From NCBI GenBank assembly GCA_945910005.1, contig CAMDTW010000168.1, positions 1 to 64,000 on the forward strand: a stretch of 64,000 nucleotides of DNA, given 5' to 3'. The stretch's first letter is position 1. Each line of letters opens with the position of its first letter. Source of the DNA: Isoperla grammatica. Lineage: Eukaryota; Arthropoda; Insecta; Plecoptera; Perlodidae. Both the position numbers and the translations under genes were made by a program. Positions 10,764 through 22,700 of this stretch are shown in pieces. The notes under the pieces were generated by a model that ran no database searches, was not told where the DNA came from, and was given only the letters and a program-made list of their open reading frames with translations.

Positions 10764-13700
10764 GTAGGCGAAAAATTTATTTTTAGTGATTCCGGTGTAA
10801 ATGCTGGAATAACTGAGGTCTTATGTTCATATCGCCGAGCAAAAGTTAGTTCTTTTTCATTATCATACTTTAACTTTGTATTATTTTATGGATACTTTAC
10901 GGTGAAATGATGCGTTTTTCTTCACATCTGTCGTCACCGAATATAATGAGCTTTGGTGGGTTTTTCACAGGCCAACATGTTTTTAATTTCAATTTTATGG
11001 TGGCAAGAGTAAATCATTTATAATAATATTTTATAGCTATCCTTGCGGCAAATATGCTGACTTCGGTTTTAGAAGGCTCTGATTTGATGTAGTCAGTGGG
11101 GCCTGGTTTCTACTCATTCGTGATTCCTACGCAACGGGGTCGAACCGAGTAGTCTGATTGGTAATCTGTGACTTGTTACGGCCAGCGTAGGTTGAGAGGG
11201 GATTGACGTGGGTATGACGCAGGAAAGTCTAAGTGTGAGGGTACACGTGTGTAATTCGGGCCATTCAGTCACAGAATGGCAGACGAGGAAGACCTGTACC
11301 AAAGTGCAACGGTGGGAAGAACGAGGGAAGACCAGGATGGAAGAGTCTGGAGACTGATCGTGGACATGCACTTAGGAGTTGTACCGCATAACAGGTTAGG
11401 GTTAGCCACCGGGAAGCCAAGGTAAGGGTACTACAGCTGGCCTTAGTTTGTGTAAGCTAGAGCCAGTAAACCAGGATCAAGAAGCCGTACAACATAACTG
11501 GTTCAGATTTAGAAACAGGGAAGCCAAGGTAAGGGTACTACAGCTGGCCTTAGGTTGTGTAAGCTAGAGCCAGTAGACCAGGACCAAGGAGCCGTACCAC
11601 ATTACTGGGTCAGATTTAGCCACCGGGAAGCCAAGGTAAGGGTACTACAGCTGGCCTTAGTTTGTGTAAGCTAGAGCCAGTAAACCAGGATCAAGAAGCC
11701 GTACAACATAACTGGTTCAGATTTAGAAACAGGGAAGCCAAGGTAAGGGTACTACAGCTGGCCTTAGGTTGTGAGAGCTAGAGCCAGTAGACCAGGACCA
11801 AGGGGCCGTACCACATTACTGGGTCAGATTCAGCCACCGGGAAGCCAAGGTAAGGGTACTACAGCTGGCCTTAGGTTGTGTAAGATAGAGCCAGTTGACC
11901 AGGACCAAGGGGCCGTACCACATTACTGGGTCAGATTCAGCCACCGGGAAGCCAAGGTAAGGGTACTACAGCTGGCCTTAGGTTGTGTAAGCTAGAGCCA
12001 GTAGACCAGGACCAAGGGGCCGTACCACATTACTGGGTCAGATTCAGCCACCGGGAAGCCAAGGTAAGGGTACTACAGCTGGCCTTAGGTTGTGTAAGCT
12101 AGAGCCAGTAGACCAGGACCAAGGAGCCGTACAACATAACTGGTTCAGATTTAGCCACCGGCAAGCCAAGGTAAGGGTACTACAGCTGGCCTTAGGTTGT
12201 GTAAGCTAGAGCCAGTAGACCAGGACCAAGGAGCCGTACAACATAACTGGTTCAGATTTAGCCACCGGGAAGCCAAGGTAAGGGTACTACAGCTGGCCTT
12301 AGGTTGTGTAAGCTAGAGCCAGTAGACCAGGACCAAGGGGCCGTACCACATTACTGGGTCAGATTCAGCCACCGGGAAGCCAAGGTAAGGGTACTACAGC
12401 TGGCCTTAGGTTGTGTAAGCTAGAGCCAGTAGACCAGGACCAAGGAGCCGACCCACATAACGGGGTCAGATTTAGCCACCGGGAAGCCAAGGTAAGGGTA
12501 CTACAGCTGGCCTTAGTTTGTGTAAGCTAGAGCCAGTAAACCAGGATCAAGAAGCCGTACAACATAACTGGTTCAGATTTAGCCACCGGGAAGCCAAGGT
12601 AAGGGTACTACAGCTGGCCTTAGTTTGTGTAAGCTAGAGCCAGTAAACCAGGATCAAGAAGCCGTACAACATAACTGGTTCAGATTTAGCCACCGGGAAG
12701 CCAAGGTAAGGGTACTACAGCTGGCCTTAGTTTGTGTAAGCTAGAGCCAGTAAACCAGGATCAAGAAGCCGTACAACATAACTGGTTCAGATTTAGCCAC
12801 CGGGAAGCCAAGGTAAGGGTACTACAGCTGGCCTTAGGTTGTGTAAGCTAGAGCCAGTAGACCAGGACCAAGGAGCCGTACAACATAACTGGTTCAGATT
12901 TAGCCACCGGCAAGCCAAGGTAAGGGTACTACAGCTGGCCTTAGGTTGTGTAAGCTAGAGCCAGTAGACCAGGACCAAGGAGCCGTACCACATAACTGGT
13001 TCAGATTTAGCCACCGGGAAGCCAAGGTAAGGGTACTACAGCTGGCCTTAGGTTGTGTAAGCTAGAGCCAGTAAACCAGGATCAAGAAGCCGTACAACAT
13101 AACTGGTTCAGATTTAGCCACCGGGAAGCCAAGGTAAGGGTACTACAGCTGGCCTTAGGTTGTGTAAGCTAGAGCCAGTAGACCAGGACCAAGGAGCCGT
13201 ACCACATAACTGGTTCAGATTTAGCCACCGGGAAGCCAAGGTAAGGGTACTACAGCTGGCCTTAGGTTGTGTAAGCTAGAGCCAGTAAACCAGGATCAAG
13301 AAGCCGTACAACATAACTGGTTCAGATTTAGCCACCGGGAAGCCAAGGTAAGGGTACTACAGCTGGCCTTAGGTTGTGTAAGCTAGAGCCAGTAGACCAG
13401 GACCAAGGGGCCGTACCACATAACTGGTTCAGATTTAGCCACCGGGAAGCCAAGGTAAGGGTACTACAGCTGGCCTTAGTTTGTGTAAGCTAGAGCCAGT
13501 AAACCAGGATCAAGAAGCCGTACAACATAACTGGTTCAGATTTAGCCACCGGGAAGCAAAGGTAAGGGTACTACAGCTGGCCTTAGGTTGTGTAAGCTAG
13601 AGCCAGTAGACCAGGACCAAGGAGCCGTACAACATAACTGGTTCAGATTTAGCCACCGGCAAGCCAAGGTAAGGGTACTACAGCTGGCCTTAGGTTGTGT

Positions 13701-16700
13701 AAGCTAGAGCCAGTAGACCAGGACCAAGGAGCCGTACCACATAACTGGTTCAGATTTAGCCACCGGGAAGCCAAGGTAAGGGTACTACAGCTGGCCTTAG
13801 GTTGTGTAAGCTAGAGCCAGTAAACCAGGATCAAGAAGCCGTACAACATAACTGGTTCAGATTTAGCCACCGGGAAGCCAAGGTAAGGGTACTACAGCTG
13901 GCCTTAGGTTGTGTAAGCTAGAGCCAGTAGACCAGGACCAAGGAGCCGTACCACATAACTGGTTCAGATTTAGCCACCGGGAAGCCAAGGTAAGGGTACT
14001 ACAGCTGGCCTTAGGTTGTGTAAGCTAGAGCCAGTAAACCAGGATCAAGAAGCCGTACAACATAACTGGTTCAGATTTAGCCACCGGGAAGCCAAGGTAA
14101 GGGTACTACAGCTGGCCTTAGGTTGTGTAAGCTAGAGCCAGTAGACCAGGACCAAGGAGCCGTACCACATAACTGGTTCAGATTTAGCCACCGGGAAGCC
14201 AAGGTAAGGGTACTACAGCTGGCCTTAGGTTGTGTAAGCTAGAGCCAGTAGACCAGGACCAAGGGGCCGTACCACATTACTGGGTCAGATTTAGCCACCG
14301 GGAAGCCAAGGTAAGGGTACTACAGCTGGCCTTAGGTTGTGTAAGCTAGAGCCAGTAGACCAGGACCAAGGGGCCGTACCACATAACTGGTTCAGATTTA
14401 GCCACCGGGAAGCCAAGGTAAGGGTACTACAGCTGGCCTTAGGTTGTGTAAGCTAGAGCCAGTAAACCAGGATCAAGAAGCCGTACAACATAACTGGTTC
14501 AGATTTAGCCACCGGGAAGCCAAGGTAAGGGTACTACAGCTGGCCTTAGGTTGTGTAAGCTAGAGCCAGTAGACCAGGACCAAGGAGCCGTACCACATAA
14601 CTGGTTCAGATTTAGCCACCGGGAAGCCAAGGTAAGGGTACTACAGCTGGCCTTAAGCGCTCGTTACACGGGGAAGTGAAACGAAAAAGTGAAAAGAAAA
14701 AGTCACTTTTCTAAAGTAGAGATAGCATGTTTTATGGGACTTTCCGGTCGCTGTCACACGGGGAAACCGAAAAGCAAAAAGTAAAAACTTTCCGCACTAG
14801 TTGAGCTCGGTTCAACAACTGAAAAGCGAAAAGCGAAATAACCTTGAACAGTTGGTCGTGATTGGCTGGTAATGTTGCCATGGACTACAACTTCGGGAAT
14901 AAGTCGACAGTCATGGGGGACGTCCTGTTAACTTTCCCAGAGATGTGTGTAAACAAGGCGGTGGTGTTGTACGTACGTACAAGACGGGAGAAATCAATCG
15001 CCATACCTAGTTAGTTACCACTCTTGCCGCACAGCGCCCGATAGTGTTGCACGTAGGTCGAGAGATGGCGCCACACGCACACTGTTTCTTTTCCTCGAGA
15101 AGTGTCCCGTGTTACAACTTCGGAAAGTCTTTTTACTTTCCACTTTTTGCTTCTCACTCTTTTCACTTCCCCGTGTAACGAGCGCTTTAGGTTGTGTAAG
15201 CTAGAGCCAGTAGACCAGGACCAAGGAGCCGACCCACATAACGGGGTCAGATTTAGCCACCGGGAAGCCAAGGTAAGGGTACTACAGCTGGCCTTAGGTT
15301 GTGTAAGCTAGAGCCAGTAGACCAGGACCAAAGAGTCGTACCACATAACTGGTTTAGATTTAGCCCCCGGGAAGCCAAGGTAAGGGTACTACTGCTGCCC
15401 TTAGGTTGTGTAGGCTAGAGCCAGTAGACCAGGACCAAGGAGCCGACCACATCACGGGGTGATATTCAGCCACCGGGAACCCAAGGTAAAGGTACTACAG
15501 CTGGCCTTAGGTTGTGTAAGTTACCACCGTCAGACCCGGATTGTCCAAAAACAATGTCACCATGACTCAGCGTGTAGGATCAATGTGTTATTGCGCTGTG
15601 CAGGCAAAGCTCGGCGTAGAGCGCATCAAGTCCGTAGCTCCTAAACCTTCCATGCTTCCATCTATTACAGCATTCTCGGGGGCTCTCAAGGCAAAGCTCG
15701 GCCTAGATAGCGTCATTACTATTATATATCCAGGGGGCCATGTGAGGGGCCATGCCCCTAGCTCTAGCTCGGCGTCGCAGGCTTGTAGACGAGCCAATAT
15801 ATACCTGATATAGGTGGCTCGTATGTCCAGAGGTTATCATCCTTGCTTCCAAAGCAGAAGGATCTGAATTCCAACCCCGCGTCAGCCAAAGGTTTTTAAC
15901 TTCTACTGTGGATTCGACTCCATCACTTCCTATCTTGGGAATAAGTAAACGGTGACTTTGGAGCCGTCCTAGCAACGAAGCACTCAAAATATTCAAAGTT
16001 GTTCTGAATATGCCTTGTTGATTCTGGTATCAGTCCTCAGGTGTTCGCACTGTCCAATCACTGAGGCATGTTTTTCATATTTGAATTATAAATCTTTGGT
16101 TGGTTATCGCTCACTCGCGGATTGGTCCGGAGTCTATACTTCGATTTGAGCCCTAACCCCGGACAAATTGCAACAGAAGCAAATTTGGTATCAATCGATT
16201 CAGAAACTAAAATTGTTTAACATAGTCAAAATTCTCTAAAATCCACATAGGGTGGATGGGTCTAATCAACCAATTAATCAAAAAGTAATTAATTTCAATA
16301 AAAAAATCTTGTCTTTTTTAAACATATCGTGTTTGGTATGAAACGAAAGCTTATCCAACGTACGTTTAATAAAAAAATAACTTAACAACTTGTTATTGAT
16401 TCTAAGGTCAGCAGAGGTCACCAAAAGGTCAAACATGAGATTTGTCATTGAATTTTTAAAAAATGTTTGCTGTGTGCATATAAATACAATACAATTGTCA
16501 GATCGCTATGAAAAATGAGAAAATTATGTCACAATGTGGAAATTAATGCCAGTGAAATCATAAATTAATTACAGTTATTAATTATTTACTAATATAAATT
16601 GGTTTTGTTGTTATGAGTATGGGCATACTCAAATGATAGCTTTCATCGAGGCGAATAAATATCAAAGCAAATTAAACAGTTTAAGTTTATCTTAATGAAA

Positions 16701-19700
16701 GTGACTATGAAAAATTGATTTTTTTATTAATAAACTTACTAATTAATTGAAAAATTAATTAATTAATTAATTAATTAATTAAATAACTTAAAATTGAAAA
16801 AGTAGTAAAAAAATTGTAGTATTAAAAGTAAAGTAGCTCTTGGAATGCAATTTCATCATGTTTTCGCATCCAGATGTCTTATAGAAACCCTCAACAGACA
16901 TGAATCTTGTTGCTGTTACAAAGAGGTGAAAAACTTTGAACGAAGCGCAGCTGTGGCACAGGGTTGAGATAATCAGACCTCACAGTTCCTCCGGGAAGTG
17001 CAATGCAGTTTATTGCTGACAATGCAGATCACAACATACAGAACCTCGATGGGCATGGAACATTCCACGGTATGCCTATAAAAGCTGCTATCACACCTGC
17101 AATACAATTGAATAAATATATCCCAAGGATGGACTGATATTGGGGCTTTACGTCTCATATTTCTGAAACTTGGCCATTCGATTGATTGATTGATTAATGG
17201 GGCTTAACGTCTCATATTTGTGCAACAATAGTTAATCGAGACGATGAGCGGGTGATAATGAAGATGAGAAGATGATGAAGAATAAAGCCACATCCGAATC
17301 AGATACATTGTACGTCACTTGGGTCGTCATACGGGAGTCCAGCAATGGCGGGCAGGGCCAAGTGGGAGGAGAAATATTCAGTAAGACAGTGGGGGGGGGG
17401 GGGGGGGGAAGGGACAGGGTCTCCTTTCGTCGCCTCTTACGACTAGCAGAGTCACTCTGGACCTATTCTTCCCCGGGCCCAGATGGGCATTGGCCATTCG
17501 AGACGATGAGATATATCCCAACGAGAAATACATCAAGTGAGGAAATATTGATCTGAAAAATAGACATACGATTCTATGAACCACTGCCTCCTTAGCCACG
17601 CATTAATGAAGACAATCCCCTTATCAAATAGCCAATCCTACGTACTGTCTGGATGTACTGTGGTAGACTTCGTGGCTTCTTAAAACTCCACGACCAGGAT
17701 TGCTAGGTACAATCCAAATGGTTATGAAAGGAGAGGACCCGGGAAAGTAATCATTTATCATGTTTCCAATGATTGACATGCACTCAAGCGACCCAACGTT
17801 TTTACTCTACATTGCTGTTTGTATAGTTGGCCTACCAAGCAAGTCGCTAGAATACAACACCAGACCAACACCAGTCAAATTAGGTGTCTTCCACACTCAT
17901 GCAAATGAGTTTTCTTGATGCTATAGGACTTAAGGATATGCCATGTCAGGTTCAGGTTTAGCAGAACTTCCCGAAACGCGATCTATGCCAAAAATACAGT
18001 TGTCCACGTCCTCAATGGAGACGCATTTTTTCGAACAATTCATATTCGTTTTTTGGCTAACGCAGCTTTGAATGCATTATTGTTCAAATACAAGTAAAAC
18101 TCATAATTAATTAAAACTACTTATTCGCGCAAGTCCACAACTGCCACGAAAGTGTTTCAAGGATATGATACACTCGATGTAATCGAGTCAATAGAAGCAA
18201 GATATTGTTGAAACAAGCTTTTCTGTATATGAGGGGTGGTTGATAAGCACCGTATCGGCTGAAGACGCAGTCTGTGCGGACGTGCTTCGAGGCGTTGACA
18301 AGAGAATAGAGGATCACAAAAGGTCTTGGCCCCCAATCGTACTGCTGCTCTTTTGTTACAATACATGGAGATGGTAGATATAATTAAAAACTTCATCAAA
18401 GCCGAAAGAATAGATTACTGGATGCTCCATTTGAAGTCAGTACATCACATGCTGTTTTTTGCATCTCTAAGTAGCAAAATGTACGCAAGGAGTGCAAGAT
18501 TGTACTAACAAAAGGTGTTACAATTGAAAAAGGAGGATTCTAAAATGTATAAGCAGTTAAGAGAAGGACTAAGCATGGGATCAGAAGAACAAACCGTGAT
18601 GAAGAATATTAAATCTCGAGGTTTGACAAGAGGACGAGGGATTACCGAAGTACAGAGAAATATCTAGACAGATGCAATGTCGAGTTGTTTTGAGGTACAT
18701 GAGTCTATGCAACACCTCATTCGATTGATGTACCCAATTTCAGATCAACACAAAGCGTCTTCCGAAGCCAGGCAAGAGAGAGACAGAATGGTCATGGATA
18801 AGTTCTTATTTTTAACTAATATGAATCCAGACTACCATGTTCATGCGATGTTCCTGCAGAAAATAAGGTCTTCACTGCTCAATTGCCTGCAGAAATAACC
18901 AAGAACTTAGCTGCTTTAACAGACCTATTAAAGACGAGAATTACAGCGGGTTCGAGAACGATGCAGTTGATTCTTAGTAAACAAGTAATGTATCTACAAC
19001 AATTGAGTATATATTATATTAATTGTATTGATACATTCTCCAATTGTATATAATGTTTTACATTTTTCTTACTACTTTTTAATAAATGAGTTGTGTATTG
19101 ATCGAATATCAATAACAAGTAATTTAATTAATTAATGAGTTAATCTATTAGCGCACTAATCAATTACAAATAGTCCCTTTTATTATTATAAACTTAAATT
19201 GATTTGTTTCGATATTCTCCTTGATGAAAGCTATCATTTGAGTAGCATCATGTCAATACTCATAACAACATACCAAATTATAATAGTGATTAATTAATAA
19301 CTGTAATTAATTAATGATTTAACTTGCATTAATTTCCACATTGTGACATAATTTCCTAATTTTTAATAGATATCTGACAATTGTTTTGTATTCATATGCA
19401 CACAGCAAACATTTTTTTAAAATTCAATGAAAAACCCCAAGTTTGACCTTTTAGTGACCTCTGGTGACCTTGAAATCAATTTTAAGTGATTTAGTTATTT
19501 TTTTGTTTAATGTACGTTTGATAAGCTTTCGTAACATACCACACACGCTATGTTTAAAAGAGATGTGATTTTTTAATTGAAATTAATTACTTTTTGATTA
19601 ATTGGTTGATTAGACCCACCCACCCTATGTGGATTTTGGAGAATTTTGACTATGTTAAACAGTTTTTTTTTCTGAATCGATTGATACCAAATTCGCTTCT

Positions 19701-22700
19701 GTTGCAATTTGTCCGGGGTCATTTCGTATTTCGTAGCCTACGGGGTTGATTTAGACGCTTGAAATTAAAGTTCCCCACTGAAAATCAGTATTGTTACTGA
19801 GTGGGAAGAACTTTAAAATCGAATCTATTTATTGATTTTATTTTCCATTTATTTCACCGGAATCAAGCAGACATTGAAAAAAGAGTTATTCCGCGCGATT
19901 AATTAGCGGTATCTAGCGAGAAAGTTTGGCGGCGCTCAGCGCCATTCAATAAATGTTGTTCCTCTATTTTTGAACCCTATTTTATCTTTCTAAAACCTAA
20001 ACTGCCTGAATTAGTATATCCCGATCCCAGTGATGTGAGAACCAGCCTTGGAGCTACGCCCCAGTACATCTTACGGTCCGTCGTCTCTAGAGACCGGGGT
20101 TTCAGGCTTAGCCGACGGAGGTGGATTGGTGTCACGGTAGGTTTAATACAGGTCTAACTATTGTGCCTCTCTTTATCCAGGGAGTGGTATCCCTGGGACA
20201 CCTCGACGTCACCGGCTTTTGAAATAACTCTGTTTGGCCGATGGATTCAAATTCTTTCTGCTTACTTCTGTGGATTGACAATGCTATTTGCAACAATTAT
20301 AACTATGACCTTACCTAGGTCGAATTTTAAAATACTAAACAACAAACTAGAAAACATCCGTCCTATTGCAATAAAGAGGATAAAGGCGAGGAAGCTGAAG
20401 GAGTCTGTTCGTCTGGCAGAGGACGCGGTTGTGACCATTGAGTGCGAACACAGCGAACAGGTTGATACGCCTCGCCCGGCACTGCGAGGTGGTCAGCTCG
20501 GAGCTGCACCAGCTGCGGTGAGGGCAAGGAGGATTGACAACTTTGCATTGGTGAGCACTCTGTATGAAGCAGGAGATGCTGGCTCTAGCTGTGGAAGAGA
20601 TGAAATGCCACTAGTGTGTGCACTGCGGGGTGCCCAGCTCGGAGTTGCACCAGCTGCTCTCAGTGATAGCATAATTGATGACTCAGCATTGGTGAGCACT
20701 CTGTATGAAGCAGGTGACGCTGGCTCTAGGTGTGGAAGAGATGAAATGCCACTAGTGTGTGCACTGCGGGGTGCCCAGCTCGGAGTTGCACCAGCTGCTC
20801 TCAGTGATAGCATAATTGATGACTCAGCATTGGTGAGCACTCTGTATGAAGCAGGAGATGCTGGCTCTAGCTGTGGAAGAGATGAAATGCCACTAGTGTG
20901 TGCACTGCGGGGTGCCCAGCTCGGAGTTGCACCAGCTGCTCTCAGTGATAGCATAATTGGAGACTTGGCATTGGTAAGCACTCTGTATGGAGCAGCTGAT
21001 GCTGGCTCTAGCCGTGAAAGAGATCAAATGCCAATAGAGGATGTTTCTCAAGACTGCGATGTTACTGTATTGTCCGAGTTAGAAGGAGTAACTGCTACAG
21101 AACTACACAAGGAAATGCAGGATGATCTAACCAATGCTATTCATCTTGACGTGAAACTGCTGAGGTGATGTATTTGAGTGTAGTGTGCTGGCTTGCAATA
21201 TTTGTTAAATTTTGTTTAGCATAATCAGATCTAAATTCAGTTAAATTTGATTTTAATTCCATTTTTGTCTCACCCATACAATAGTACATATTATACATGT
21301 AATACACTACATCGTCGGCGTACAACCAAGTCACTAACTCAATTTTTAGTGAAACTACGCTAAGAATGTCATAAGATCCAGAAAGAATAGGCTAATGTCG
21401 CTATAAGAATAGATTAGAATAGAAGATATGTTCATTCTTTTGCAAGAGACATGGTACGTTGTTAAATTCTTTGTAAAAAGAGCAAATAACCCTATATTGT
21501 TATTAAAACTAGTTACTATAATATTGTCCATTTCAACTTACACAGTTGTAAAATCAAACCTCAAAAGAAGTCGTTGGTGTTATCAGAGACCATAAATGTC
21601 AATCATGCCTTTCTTCCGTAAAGTACTCACCATCCCTTGTAGTACAGGCAGCTCCAAGCCATATTGACCTCCAACGAAAGCGCACAAAATACCTTACCAC
21701 CCCCACTGTATCAACAATTAAACACAATTATTAGTTTTAATTATTAACTTTAGCGATCCTTAAATTCGGTACGTGATGATAACTTAGATTTTAGGTTATT
21801 TATTTCGAAGACAAAATAATCGGAGGTTTACTTGATTTTGTGAGCTACGCATCTACCCTTCTTGCTGGTCGGAGAAACTGTCAACGTGATTGAAGTTTAC
21901 AACCTCGTACAAAGAGAGCAATAAACCAGCCGCGATTGAACCCAACATTTGCCGCTGTGCTAGTTGATAATAAACTACTACATGGCAGTGAGTAAAAACT
22001 AATGACTTAAAACTACAAACTGGAAACTGAAACAGAATATGCTACAATGTACCGTTTACTAACTTGATAAGGTTCGTGAAGTGATAACATTCCTATGTAG
22101 GCCTATATACATATTTATACAAATAATATTGTAGTAATAGCAGTGATACAAATAATAAAATTGTAGTGCCGGTTCACAGTAGGCGTACTATATTACGATA
22201 AAACATTTCGCGTTTTTTTTACTGGATTTGAGTAATGAAATGAAATGTGTAATGAAAAATATGATCTAAATCTACGCCCATATTAGTGCGTTCTGTTAGC
22301 GCCAGAATATTGCGTTTCCTGCCACCAGCATGAAATTTGATACACATGTTAACAAATATATAAGGTTTAAAAAACCGTTGGGACCCAAGCAGTATCCGGA
22401 TTATTTCGGCCGCCATCTTGGAAAATGTCAGCCGAATCCCAGTTTTGCTCTATTAACTCGGAAACGGTAAACGATATCAAAAATATTTCAGTTACAAAAG
22501 TAATACCAGTTATATTAGAAACATGTTTTGCCTGAAACATTTTTTTATAGGATCAAAACCAAAGCGGCCATCTTGGAGTAAATGATGGCACTGTTTATCG
22601 TTTTTCCAAAAAAAGGGGCAACAGCTACATTTCGGATAACCAATGCCTACCACAAGTACTATTATGCACTTCTATATGTTCTACCAATTTTTGGAAAGTG

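Larger units (their letters stand above)
16157..19718. mobile_element. Long-TIR DNA element B, 3.56 kb, TIRs about 540 bp
   Basis: Ends read CCCCGGACAAATTGCAACAG (16157) and CTGTTGCAATTTGTCCGGGG (to 19718). The arms run to about 16700 and from about 19190, including the motif for CTTTCATCGAGG and its complement. The paralogous site in gene 2 (about 56195-56205) lacks the element, so it inserted after the duplication. The outer CCCGGACAAA is shared with element A. It carries a nested SINE (17180-17485) and relic coding sequence (18326-18990), and no DDE transposase. No clear target duplication. Confidence 0.85.

Noticed and set aside
11385..14652. Possible CRISPR array
   Set aside because: Units are contiguous, with no unique spacers, in an animal intron.
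18117..18399. Minus-strand ORFs of 66 and 80 residues in element B
   Set aside because: Opposite strand to the recognisable relic; no conserved motif.
20545..20968. GTGAGC and CTCTCAG inside each coding repeat as an optional intron
   Set aside because: Removal from GTGAGC to CTCTCAG deletes 113 bases (plus multiples of 141), which breaks the reading frame in every combination.
20493..20981. 162-residue minus-strand ORF
   Set aside because: Antisense shadow of the 141-bp coding repeat of the OR exon.
21630..21730. Minus-strand exon-like segment between TTGATACAG and GATG|GTGAGT
   Set aside because: Plausible splice signals, but no frame gives a recognisable protein and the segment is inside a gene-1-specific insertion.
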